Under the pieces are notes generated by a model. That model had not been told where the DNA came from. It made no database searches and saw nothing but the letters and a program-made list of their open reading frames with translations. This document shows, piece after piece, positions 45,300 to 56,169 of a DNA stretch of 64,000 bases (position 1 is its first letter; each line of letters opens with the position of its first letter). The DNA lies in NCBI RefSeq assembly GCF_904849725.1, contig NC_058522.1:435455529-435519528 (forward strand), written 5' to 3'. Position numbers and translations under genes: made by a program. The DNA is from Hordeum vulgare subsp. vulgare. Taxonomy: Eukaryota; Streptophyta; Magnoliopsida; Poales; Poaceae.

Positions 45300-46832
45300 T
45301 GCTTCCAGTTGCTCAACAATTAGCAATTGTCTTGCAATGGCCCACCAGCATGTGGGATCGCGGCAGTTTTCGAGGGTAGAGTATTCAACCCAAATTTGTT
45401 GGTTCGACACGATGGGAGTGAAAGGATATTCTCCAGTATTAGCAGTTGAGTTGTCGGTTCAACCACACCTGAAAGATTAGTATCTGCAAGCAGGGTATAA
45501 GCAGCAAAGGTAGTATGATAGCAACGGTGCTAGGAAAGAATCTATTGACGGCGGAATATTCCTAACTGAAGTATCAATTGCGCCAGAAAAGTATTGTAGC
45601 AGGTAGCAGCAGGGTAACGAGTAACAGCAGTGGCAAGGAATAGCAGTAGTGACAGCAGTAGCAATTAGCAACAGTAGCAAGTAACAGCAACACCAAGTAA
45701 TAGTAGTAGCAACAGTAGTGGCAGCAGCAGCACAAAGCAAGTAACAGTAGTAGCAACAGTAGTGGCAGCAGCAGCAGGACAAAGCAAGTAACAGTAGCAG
45801 TGGGACAAACTCGTAGGCAATGGATCGGTGATTTGTTGGATGGCATTCATCATGCAACAGTTATAACACGGAGAGATATGTGGCTAGCTCCCGTTCGTCA
45901 ATGTGATGTAGGCATGCATTCCGTGTGTAGTCATACGTGCTTAGGGAAAAGAACTTGCATGACATCCATTGTCCATCCCTCCCGTGGCAGCGGGGTCCAA
46001 ATGGATATTAAGGTTCTCCTTTTAATAAAGAACCGGACCAACGCATTAGCACTTGGTGAAAACATGAACTCCTCAAACTATGGTCATCACGGGGAGTGGT
46101 TCCGGTTATTGTCACTCCAGGGTTGCCGGATCATAACACATAGTAGGTAACTACAACTTGCAAGATCGGATCTAAAACACACATATATTGGTGACAACAT
46201 GATAATTTCAGATCTGAATTCATGGGACTCGGGCCCTAGTGACAAGCATTAAGCATGGCAAAGTAGTAGCAACATCAATCTCAGAACATAGTGGATACTA
46301 GGGATCAATCCCCGTCAAAACTAACTCGATTACATGATAGATCTCATCCTACTCATCACTGCCCAGCGAGCCTACGAATAGATTACTCACGAACGATGAA
46401 TAGCTTCATGGAATTGGAGAGGGAAGAAGGTTGATGATGACGATGGCGACGATCTCCTTGATCCGGAGCCCAAAACAGACTCCAGATCTGCCCTCCAGGG
46501 CAAGAATAGTGCTGGAATTGGGGGCGGCAGAGCCACATGGGCCCCTCAAACCTGGTAGCCGCGACCAGGGGGAGGCCGCGGCTACAGGGCATGTGGCCCA
46601 CTGGCTCGCCCCCTCCGGTGGATCTTTGCGCAGGTATTTTTCATATTTTCCAGAAATATTCTCCGTAAATTTTCAGGACGTTCCGAGAACTTTCATTTCT
46701 GCACAAAACAACACCATGGCAATTCTGCTGAAAACAGCGTCATTGAGGGTTAGTTCCATTCAAATCATGCAAATTAGAGTCCAAAACAAGGGCAAAAGAG
46801 TTTGGAAAAGTAGATACGATGGAGACGTATCA
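45300..46832 (-). repeat. 5' LTR of Athila-1 (1533 bp), promoter deleted
   Basis: It is the partner of 33769-35396 and has the same ends. A deletion of about 88 bp at about 46507, relative to 34985-35072 of the other LTR, removes the TATA-like TATTTATTC. The hairpin arms (46545-46597) are also eroded. Transcription from this LTR should be impaired. Confidence 0.92.
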
Positions 46833-46837
46833 ATGAG

Positions 46838-47483
46838 CTCACCAAGCACAAGACCTCGGCAAGCCTCCCATGCTGGGACGATAACTGAAGCCCCCCCCGA
46901 CAAGCTTCCTTGCTGGGACGAAGACCCAAGGCCCCGGCAAGCTCCCTTGCCGGGATGACGGGCTGGGCACTAGAGGGCAGCTGCCCTTGCCATAGTGCCA
47001 CCGCCCCCAAGTTCCAGCACATTTCGCATGCCCCAGCACAGGGGTCCAAGTGTCGAAACGCCTGGACACGTGTCTCTACCAGCACATTGCTGACAAGGAC
47101 AATATGTGCATTTAATGCACGTGACAGTTGTAGATGGATAAGCACCGCTCTAGGTTCACTTTAACTTCTTGTGAACCTACCACCGAATACTGTAGGTGAC
47201 CCATTTGCCTATAAAAGGAGGCCCTTAGCTCATTCACAAGGGGTTAGACTCTTTGAACATTGGCCAGAAGATGGTTATCATCAATCACTGTAACGAACAA
47301 CAGAACGCTTAATACAATCACACAAGTAGGACATAGGGTTTTACTCGTAAGCGGCCCGAACCTGGGTAAAAATGCTTGCCCGGTGTTGATCTTTAGCTCT
47401 GCTCTTGACGTCATCTTTCCCCACCCAACGATCACAAGGGTTTCAAGTTGATTCCCATAGGTGTCGACCTAGCATTGCCGACA
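46838..47483 (+). repeat. 3' LTR of element X, right part
   Basis: It continues from 33768 and ends CCGACA. It holds three imperfect GGCAAGCT..TTGCCGGG palindromes (46855-46960) and a TATA box TATAAAAG at 47210-47217. Its last 340 bp match 6985-7329. Confidence 0.85.
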
Positions 47484-49250
47484 CTATGGAAGGCCTCGTG
47501 CGCTGAAGGCAAATGATGTTTCCTCATCTGAAAAAGAAGAATATGATTGCAGTCTTGGTGATCCTAAAGAACTTGGCCAAGAACTTGCTATGCTCGTGAG
47601 GAAATTCTAGAAGTTCACTAGACAAGGCCAGTTTGGAAAATCTTCAAGAAGAGATATGAGGAAATCAGAGTCTTGATCTCAGGACTACAAGAAAAGAACC
47701 TGCCATAAATGCAAGAAATCTGGTCACTACATTGCTGATTGTCCTTGCTCGGTGAAGGAATCAAAGATGAAGAAATACAAGGATGACACTTGTGATGACA
47801 CGAAGAGTTTTTTTCAAATTCCTCATCTTCAAAGTCCTCATCGCCCAAGAAGAACATTTTCAGAAAGTCTCATGCCCTTATTAGCAAGGAAATGGATTTT
47901 GAGGAAGAATATGAAGAATGTGATGAAGAGGAAGGATTTGAAGAAGATTGAGTGTGTGGTGTGGCAATCCTAGGCCTTGTTACCACATTTGTCAGCAAGT
48001 ACATCTTTGACCTCGAAGAAAATGACAACGTCAACAATACTGATGACTCCGACGACGACTTTCCTCCCACCTATTGCTTCATGGCAAAAGGTTCCAAGGT
48101 ACCCAAACACACTTCCTCTTCTGACTCAAGTGACTGTGAACCTGATGACCATCAAAAACCTAGTTACTACAAGCTCGCAAATATTGCCACTAAGCAACAA
48201 AGTGCACTTGAAAAGCTTCAGAACTGCTAGACAAAAGAGACGATATGTTGAATGAGGAAATGGATGGGACATAAACCCTGACTAATGTTATTCAAAGTCT
48301 CCAGTCTAAGTTTGACAGTCTTCAAGAACGTCTTGGCGCTCTCTTGGCTGATCATGAGAAGCTTTCATATGAATTTGTTCAAATAAAGCAAGATCTTGAG
48401 AAAGTAAGAGCATCTCATGATGATATTGGAAGTGAAAAAGATTATTTGCTTGCTCAACACATCAATATCGTTGAGGAAGAATTCATTCTACCATGCTTGA
48501 AATGCATCGAACGTGAATCTGCGAATTCTTCACCTGAAAGTTCAAATGCTTCTATTGATACAAATTCTTCAATTATATTTGTGGTTACAAATTCGTCACC
48601 TGAGGAAACCACAAATTTCACTATCGAAAATGCACGGTTGAAGGAATTGTATGTGACATGCATATACAAAAGCCTCAAAGGGCATCAAACCCTTTGCGAT
48701 GTGCTCAAAAAGCAGATTCTGAACAGAAACCATAGGAAAGAGGGTATTGCATTTGAGAAGAAATTGAATGTTGATGGATCATACTAGAAACATGAGTAGT
48801 ATCCCAAAACCTCATGGGTTGCTACAAAACGACCTCCTTTTGGTCCATCTACTTTATCAAGCTTTGCATGTGAAACTTCATATTCCTTTGATGAGTCATT
48901 TGACTCCAACTATAAATTGTTCAAAAATCAAAATGGTGAAGTATTTGCTAGATATGTTGGAACTAACTCCAGGAATGGACCACCCTTGAGGAAAATATAG
49001 GTTCCTAAAAGCATCTTGGAAATTTTTCAGGTGAATGTCCTCATGGCACCACCCGTGAAGAACATGAACCTCAGATCAAATTCCTCAAGTGGACCAAAGT
49101 CTTCACGGGGATCAAATTCCTCATATGGTAAAAACACTGGTCGTACTCATATTAATGCTTCTGATATGCAGGGAAACTACAAGGGACATGAATATGTGCA
49201 CTATTCCTGAAATAACTATGATCATATGTCATCGTTTTCTCACGACAAAT
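47484..49250 (+). pseudogene. SIRE-type copia gag remnant
   Basis: This degraded gag of an older copia element is the target into which X inserted. A zinc knuckle TCHKCKKSGHYIADCPC is readable at 47697-47747. An open block at 48344-48784 has KLSYEFVQIKQDLEKVRASHD, PCLKCIERESANSS and YKSLKGHQTLCDVLKKQIL, motifs of Triticeae SIRE/Maximus-like gags. Further fragments to about 49240 carry NVLMAPPVKN and NSSSGPKSS. Several frameshifts break the frame (near 47900, 48230, 48790 and 49010). No pol follows. Confidence 0.78.
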
Positions 49251-49487
49251 GCCATGGGTAGGCTAATCAAGGTGAGAGCAAGACTGCCGTGGAAGATTGG
49301 GACGGGAAGGGGTAGTAGCACGCGGTGGTTTACCTTGGTTCGGGGCTCTTCGGAGAGATAATACCCCTATTCATGCATATTTGTATATAAGGTGTATTTG
49401 CAGTACAAGGTTGCTCCTGGAGCTGTATTGGAGAGGAGAGCCATGGGCTTCTGCCTCATACATGAGTGTGTGTGAGATGGGAGAGAG
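49251..49487 (+). other. Unassigned sequence left of a solo LTR
   Basis: It contains GTGGTTTACCTTGGTTCGGGG followed by GAGATAATACCCC, which resembles segments seen in Triticeae LTRs, but I cannot place it in a family. It continues at 51039 after the solo LTR. No gene is visible. Confidence 0.35.
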
Positions 49488-49492
49488 TGGGG

Positions 49493-51033
49493 TGCTACTT
49501 CTCAAACAACATCGCCATAATTTGACATGTTGATGAAGACTTGCTTGCGTTGGTTTTTCCCTTGAAGAGGAAAGGGTGATGCAGCACAGGAGCTTTAAGT
49601 ATTTCCCTCAGTTTGAGAACCAAGGTATCAATCCAGTAGGAGAATCTCATCAAGTCCAGAGTACCTGCGCAAACACAAAAGAGCTTGCACCCAACGCTAT
49701 AATGGGGTTGTCAATCCCTTCAAGATTGATTGCAAAGTGAGATCTGAAGGCGGAAAGTGCAACGAAGAAAAAGAGTAAGGCTGAAAATGTGGTGTGGAGT
49801 AGACCCGGGGGCCATAGTGTTCACTAGAGGCTTCTCTCAAATTAGCAAGTATTACGGTGGGTGAACAAATTACTGTCGAGCAATTGATAGAACCGCGCAA
49901 AGTCATGACGATATCTAAGGCAATGATCATACATATAGGCATCATGTTCGAGACAAGTAGACCGATACTTTCTGCATCTACTACTATTACACCACACATC
50001 TACCGCTATCCAGCATGCATCTAGTGTATTGAGTTCATGACAAACAGAGTAACGCCTTAAGCAAGATGACATGATGTAGAGGGATAAACTCAAACCAATG
50101 ATGAAAACCCCATCTTTTTACCCTTGATGGCAACAACACGATGCGTGCCTCGCTACCCCTTGTATCAGTGGGTCAGGTCACTGCACGGTATGAACCCAAA
50201 ACCAAGCACTTCTCCCATTGCAAGAATCATAGATCGAGCTGGCCAAATAAAACCCACAACTCGAAGAGAATTGCAAGGATATGAAATCATGCATATAAGA
50301 GATCAGAAGAAACTCAAATAAGATTCATAGATAATATGATCATAAATCCACAATTCATCGGATCTCGACAAACACACCACAAAAGAAGATTACATCGGAT
50401 AGATCTCCATGAAGATCATGGAGAACTTTGTATTGAAGATCCAAGAGAGAGAAGAAGCCATCTAGCTACTAGCTATGGACCCGTAGGTCTATGGTGAACT
50501 ACTCACACATCATCGGAGAGGTCATGGTGTTGATGAAGAAGCCCTCCGTATCCGAATCCCCCCTCCGACAGGGCACCAGAACTTGCCCTAAATGGGATAT
50601 TGCGGAGACACAAGCTTGCGGCAGCAGAAAAGTACTTCCGATGATCTCCTTATTTTTTCTGGGATTTTAGGGAATATATAGGCGGAAGACCTGGTAAGAG
50701 GTGGCCCAGGTAGCCCACAAGCCTGGGAGGCGCACCCCCTGGCCGTGGCTAGGGGGCTTGTGGGGTCCCTGGTGCCCCCTGCCCTGATTCTCAGGCTTCC
50801 CGATCTTCTTCTGTTTCGGAAAAAATCTTTTTGGAAGTTTCGTTCCGTTTGGACTCCGTTTAAAATCCTCCTCTGAAAGGGGTCAAAAAACATGGAAAAA
50901 ACAGGAACTAGCACTTGGCACTGAGTTAATAAGTTAGTCCAAAAAAGATATAAAAGGCATACAAAACATCCAAAGTTTGACAAGATAATAGCATGAAACC
51001 ATCAAAAATTATAGATACGTTGGAGACGTATCA
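49493..51033 (-). repeat. Athila-type solo LTR, minus strand (1541 bp), TSD TGGGG
   Basis: On the minus strand it starts TGATACGTCTCCAACG at 51033 and ends AGAAGTAGCA at 49493. Perfect TGGGG duplications flank it (49488-49492, 51034-51038). It has a U3 hairpin with perfect 10-bp arms (50714-50723, 50755-50764) and a TATA box (TATATA, near 50682-50677). A decayed primer-site-like TGGCGATGTTG lies just inside the end. Confidence 0.93.
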
Positions 51034-51038
51034 TGGGG

Positions 51039-51260
51039 CCATGCCATATGTGGTGGGTGTGAGGCCCCTTATATGGCATGACTGTGGGTGGCTTGGCATG
51101 TACGCTATAGTAGGTAGCTTACATGTCAAGCAGCTTGGGATGTAAGCTACAGTGAGTAGCTTACATGCCAAGCTGAACATAGCTTGAGAGCTAGGCTATG
51201 CTTTCCCCTGGGGCGCCTTATGAATCAACGCCACGGGACAAGTTACACTGTAGGTGATAC
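51039..51260 (+). other. Unassigned sequence with clustered palindromes
   Basis: It continues the sequence interrupted at 49487. It contains a 37-bp near-perfect hairpin (51114-51150) and two further copies of its arm (near 51092 and 51157-51176). No ORF is credible. Confidence 0.4.
51114..51150. repeat. Near-perfect palindrome, 18-bp arms, 1-base loop
   Basis: GTAGCTTACATGTCAAGC and GCTTGGGATGTAAGCTAC pair at 16 of 18 positions around a single A. A third copy of the arm in direct orientation follows at 51157. Confidence 0.8.
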
Positions 51261-51339
51261 TGCATGACGCGTGTACATCGTATTGCTACTCTTCAATGGT
51301 GCGCCGCTCAAGGGTATTGTCGTCCCGTCTGCGTGTGTC

Positions 51340-52041
51340 CGATGGGACGCCGTAGCTGGCTCAGGCCAGCCGGCCTGGGCGGGCGGGCACCCCGTCCAAT
51401 GCGTCGCCTTTGGGGTACCCGGGGGTCACGCCCCCCCCGCAACAGTAGCCTCCGAGCTTCCGGACGACTCGTAGTCGGGCAGAGGGTTTTCGTAGTCGTA
51501 GAAGTTGTTGATGATGGTCGGCTGCAGGCCACAACCCGGATGGCTCGCTTCCAGCGGGGGCCCTGCCCGGCGAAGGCGCGAGTCCGCTAGCCAATGGGCG
51601 TGAGGCGCTGCCCGACGAAGGCGCGAGTCCGCCAGCCGATGGGCGTGAGGCGCTGTCGGGCGTAGACGCGGAGTTCGTCGAATGGCTGCTCCAGCGGGGG
51701 TGTGCTAGTGCACCCGCCGGGTGTTGCCTCTCAGCCTCCAGGCGATTGGAAGAGTTGGGCAGAGGGTTTATGCTATTGTTGAAGCAGACGATAGCGTCGG
51801 GGATGTCCGACGCAAAGACGGAGTTCGTCGACTGATGGGCGCAGGGCCCTGGCGAACACGGACGCGGAGTCCGCTTGGCTGACGAGTGTGAGGTGTTTCG
51901 AGGAACGGAGGCGTGGTCCACGGAATGTCAGGCATGAGGCGCTGCCGGGGGCGGACGCGGAGTCCGCCGGATTGTGCGCGCGAGGTGCGGCTAGGCGCGG
52001 ACTTGGAGTCCGCTGGCTGATGCGTGCGAGGCGCTGCCGGG
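51340..52041 (+). repeat. GC-rich degenerate minisatellite
   Basis: Units of roughly 45-55 bp share GGCGTGAGGCGCTGCC, then GACGCGGAGTCCGC, then GGCTGATG. Each unit is centred on a GCGGAGTCCGC palindrome or its decayed form (near 51581, 51626, 51667, 51819, 51861, 51957, 52000). Two other recurring phrases are GGGCAGAGGGTTT and CCAGCGGGGG. Overlapping ORFs on both strands are products of the repeat. It is cut at 52041 by an Athila LTR. Confidence 0.7.
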
Positions 52042-53570
52042 TGATGACCCACAAGTATAGGGGATCAATCGTAGTCCTTTCGATAAGTAATAGTGTCGAA
52101 CCCAACGAGGAGAAGAAGGCTCTGATAAACGGTTTTCAGCAAGCTAATAACTTCAAGCACTAAAAGTAGCGGTAACAAGTGATGGTGTAGTGAGGTGAAA
52201 CGTATCAAGCGAAAAGTAACAAGTGACAAATAGTAGCAATGGTGCAGCAAAGTGGCCCAATCCCTTTTGTAGCAAGGGACAAGCCTGAACAAAGTCTTAT
52301 AAGAGGAAAAACGCTCCCGAGGACACACGGGAATTTCTATCATGCTAGTTTCATCATGTTCATATGATTCGCGTTCGTTACTTTGATAGTTTGATATGTG
52401 GGTGGACCGGCGCTTGGGTACTGCCCTTACTTGGGCAAGCATCCCACTTATGATTAACCCCTCTCACAAGCGTCTGCAACTACAAAAGAAGAATTAAGAC
52501 AACGTCTAACCATAGCATTAAACTAGTGGATCCAAATCAGCCCCTTACGAAGCAACGCATAGACTAGGGTTTAAGCTTCTGTCACTCTAGCAACCCATCA
52601 TCTACTTACTACTACCCAATGCCTTCCTCTAGGCCCAAATATGGTGAAGTGTTATGTAGTCGACGTTCACATAACACCACTAGAGGAAAAACAACATACA
52701 ACATATCAAAATACTGAACGAATACCAAATTCACATAACTATTATTAGCATGACTTATCCCATGTCCTCAGGAACAAAAGTAACTACTCACAAAGCATAA
52801 TCATAATCATGATCAGAGGTGTAATGAATATCATCAACGATCTGAACATAAACTCTTCCACCAAGTAATCCAACTAGCATCAACTACAAAGAGTAATCAA
52901 CACCACTAGCAACCTTACAAGTACCAATCGGAGTCGCGAGACTGAGATGGGTTACAAGAGATGAACTAGGGTTTGGAGAGGATATGGCGCTGATGAAAAT
53001 GTTGATGGAGATGACTCCCCCCGACGAGATGAGTGTTGGTGTTGACGATGGCGATGATTTCCCCCTCCGGGAGGGAAGTATCCCCAGCAGGATCGTCCTG
53101 CCGGAGCCCTAGATTGGTTCTGCTCAAGTTCCGCCTCGTGGCGGCGGCGAATCCACGAAAAAGCTCCACCTTGTTATTTTCTCGGACGAAACCCTTCATA
53201 TAGCAAAAGAGGGGGCCAATGGGCCACTAGGGTACCCACAAGCCGTGTTGCCGCGGCCAGGGGGGTAGGCCGCGGCAACCAGGCTTGTGGGCCCCTGACA
53301 GCTCCCCTCTGACACTTCTTTCGCCCAGTATTTTTTATATATTCCCAAAAAATTCCACGTTGATTTTCAGGGCATTCGGAGTTGCGCAGAATAGAGGACT
53401 CAGACTTTCTCCTTTTCAAGTGCAGAATTCCAGTTGCCGGTATTCTCCCTCTTCAAATAAACCTTCCAAAATAAGAGAGAAAAGGCATAAGTATGGTTCC
53501 ACAAAGTATAATAACAGTCCATAAAGCGATAAATATCAACATGAAAGCATGATGCAAAATGTACGTATCA
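52042..53570 (-). repeat. 3' LTR of Athila-3 (1529 bp)
   Basis: On the minus strand it starts TGATACGTACATTTTG at 53570 and ends TGTGGGTCATCA at 52042, as in Sabrina/WHAM-like LTRs. The U3 hairpin (53235-53291) has perfect 10-bp outer and 12-bp inner arms. The polypurine tract and AGGA stem-loop (53571-53605) follow on the right. The left flank CCGGG would be the TSD, but the partner is outside the window. Confidence 0.9.
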
Positions 53571-54451
53571 ACTCCCCCAAGCTTAGACCTCGCTTGTCCT
53601 CAAGCGAAAACCAAGACCCAAAACATGTCCACATGTTTAGGGATGAAGGTGTCGATAAAACATAATACGGACATGAGGGCATCATGATAACACATAGAAC
53701 AAGAATACACCATAGAGATTCTTATGGGAAAGTAACAATACCTTCGCAAAGCAAAGTATGAAACAAAAACCATACCGAGAAGTAGCCAACAATAGTCCAT
53801 AGTCATTGAAGCAATTGCAATTTATCATATTATCAGAAAAAGTCAAATAAGAGCTTGTTAGGCAATCCACATACTCAATCATCTCTTTTGTTTTCCACAA
53901 TTGTTACAACTCACGTGGTACTCATGATATCAAAGTTTCAGTTGGACACACAGAAAGATAGGGGCTTATAATTTTGCCTCCCAACCATTTACCTCAAGGG
54001 TAAAGTCAACAATAAAAAAGCATAAGTACTCAGATCCAAGTTGATATATGAATATAGATCTTTCCCAAGCATATGACGTTCACCAAGATAAAGGCTAAAT
54101 AAGGAATTGGTGAAGATCAAAAGGTAAAGGTACAAGATAGGCCCTTCGCAGAGGGAAGCAGAGGTTGTCATGCGCTTTTGAGGTTTGGATGCGTGTCCTC
54201 TTAGTGCGGAGGAACGTCACTTTATATTGCCTCCTGTGATACAGAACTTTATTATGCAGTCTGTCGCTTTTATGTCTTCCTCATCACAGGTTCGTACAAA
54301 GCTTATTTTCCACACACTAATAGATCATATATATTAGAGAGCAATTTTTATTGCTTGCACCGATGACAACTTACTTGAGGGATCTTATTCAATCCATAGA
54401 TAGGTATGTTGGACACTCAAGGGAAAATTGGGTTGAAGGTTTATGGATGCA
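53571..54451 (-). other. 3' internal region of Athila-3, part 1
   Basis: AT-rich and non-coding, with the polypurine tract at the left and the AGGCCCTTCGCAGAGGGAAGC block near 54138. It is interrupted at 54452 by Athila-2 (TSD ATGCA) and continues at 61466. Confidence 0.8.
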
Positions 54452-56081
54452 TGATACGTCTCAAACGTATCTATAATTTTTGATGGTTTCACGCTGTTAT
54501 CTTGTCTTCTTTGTATGTTTTATGTACCTTTTTTATATCTTTTTGGGAACTAACTTATTGATTCAGTGCCAGTTCCTGTTTTTCCGTGTTTTTGACTCTT
54601 TTCAGATCTGATTTTGGAACGGAGTCCAAACGGAATAAAATCCCCGAAATGATTTTTTCCCGAACGAAAGAAGACCAGGGAGCCTTTGGGCCAAGCCAGG
54701 TGGGCCCGAGGGAGCCCACAAGCTTGCACCACGCCACCAGGGGGGAGGTGGTGGTGGGCAAGCTTGTGGCTTCCCTCGCCGCCTCCTGACCTAGGTTTTG
54801 TGCCTATATATTCCCAAATATTCCGCAAAAAATCAGGGGAGCCTCGAAAATACTTTTCCTCCGCCGCAAGCTTCCGTTTCCGCGAGATCTCATCTGGAGA
54901 CCCTTCCCGGCGCCCTGCCGGAGGGGACTTTGGAGGTGGAGCGCTTCTTGATCATCATCATCACCCCTCCAATGACTCGTGAGTAGTTCACTTCAGACCT
55001 ACGGGTCCGTAGTTAGTAGCTAGATGGCTTCTTCTCTCTCTTGGATCTTCAGTAAAAAGTTCTCCATGATCTTCATGGAGATCTATGCGATGTAATCTTG
55101 TTTGGCGGTGTGTTTGTCGAGATCCGATTAATTGTGGACTTGTGATCAGATTATCTATGATATATATTTGAGTCTTTGCTGATTTCTTATATGCATGATT
55201 TGATATCCTTTTAAGTCTCTCCGAGTCTCGGGTTTTGTTTGGCCAACTAGATCTATGATTCTTGCAATGGGAGAAGTGCTTGGTTTTGGGTTCTGCCATG
55301 TGGTGACCTTTCCCAGTGACAGTAGGGGCAGCAAGGCACACATCAAGCAGTTGCCATCGAGGGTAAAAAGATGGGGTTTTATCATTGGTTTGAGATTATC
55401 CCTCTACATCATGTCATCTTGCTTAAGGCGTTACTCTGTTCTTATGGACTTAATACACTAGATGTATGCTGGATAGCGGTCGACGTGTGGAGTAATAGTA
55501 GTAGATGCAGACAGTATCGGTCTACTTGTTTCGGACGTGATGCCTATAGAAATAATCATTGCATAGATATCGTCACGACTCTGCATAGTTCTATCAATTG
55601 CTCGACAGTAATTTGTTCACCCTCTGTCTACTTGCTTTCATGAGAGAAGCCACTAGTAAACACTACGGCCCCCGGGTCTATTCACATCCATCATTTACAC
55701 CTCCGCTTTTACTTTGCTTTGTTACTTTGTTTCTTTCAGTTCTCACTTGGCAAACAATCTATAAGGGATTGACAAAACCTTCATAGCGTTGGGTGCAAGC
55801 TTTTTTGTTTGTGCAGGATCTTGAGATACTCTTCCGCCGGATTGATACCTTGGTTCTCAAAATGAGGGAAATACTTACCACCGCTACACTACATCACCCT
55901 TTCCGCTTCGAGGGAACACCAACACAAGGCTCCAAGGCCATGGGGGAAATCCTTTGCATACTTGCCTAGGAAGTCCCTTAAGGCGTAGCCGCAGCTGAAG
56001 GATTCCTGGTGCCGTTGCTGAGGAGTATCAAGCAACACTCCTATTTCTGGCGCCGTTGGAAGGTCTTTTGTTGCAGTAGCA
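54452..56081 (+). repeat. 5' LTR of Athila-2 (1630 bp)
   Basis: It starts TGATACGTCTCAAACG and ends GCAGTAGCA. U3 hairpin at 54716-54769 with perfect 11-bp arms (CCACAAGCTTG and CAAGCTTGTGG); TATA box TATATATTC near 54804. Two primer-site copies (56007-56024 and 56048-56063) lie inside the LTR end. Confidence 0.93.
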
Positions 56082-56169
56082 GAAGAATTTCTGGCGCCGT
56101 TGCTGGGGAAGAGGATCGTCAAGAATATTGTCCCGACAACGTGCCAATTTCTGGCGCCGTTGCCGGGGA
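56007..56169 (+). repeat. Four reiterated Athila primer-site copies across the LTR/leader boundary
   Basis: TGGTGCCGTTGCTGAGGA (56007) and TGGCGCCGTTGGAAGG (56048) are within the LTR. TGGCGCCGTTGCTGGGGA (56092) and the perfect TGGCGCCGTTGCCGGGGA (56152) are after its end at 56081. Each is preceded by ATTTCT or ATTCC. Only the first two recur in the 3' LTR, near 61387 and 61428. Confidence 0.9.

Larger units (their letters stand above)
33769..46832 (-). mobile_element. Athila-clade gypsy element (Athila-1), non-autonomous
   Basis: A minus-strand element with 5' LTR 46832-45300, primer site at 45290-45273, gag-protease, a second ORF, and 3' LTR 35396-33769. The TSD ATGAG is perfect (33764-33768, 46833-46837). 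LTR termini, the TGGCGCCGTTGCCGGGGA primer site and an LCDLGA protease place it in the Athila clade, like Triticeae Sabrina/WHAM. There is no reverse transcriptase, RNase H or integrase between protease and ORF2, so it depends on other elements. The gag is further disrupted by a stop codon and by a SIRE-type LTR. Confidence 0.92.
6985..47483 (+). mobile_element. Tat-like gypsy element X, fragmented by nested insertions
   Basis: X is reconstructed from four separated pieces: 6985-7556, 30014-30925, 32537-33768 and 46838-47483. The right LTR ends CCGACA at 47483 and the left LTR remnant ends CCGACA at 7329; the two are about 9% different over 340 bp. The LTR start at 33587 follows a CCCGGGGGCTCC polypurine-type tract like that of Tat/Retand elements. 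The internal region totals only about 2.2 kb and has no gag or pol, so X is a deletion derivative or non-autonomous member. The right flanking TSD would be CTATG at 47484; the left end is outside the window. The clade call rests on the tract, the LTR termini and a possible antisense ORF. Confidence 0.7.

Noticed and set aside
51264..52105. Overlapping ORFs of 90-186 codons on both strands
   Set aside because: They follow the GC-rich minisatellite periodicity and cross into an Athila LTR; no domain is recognisable.
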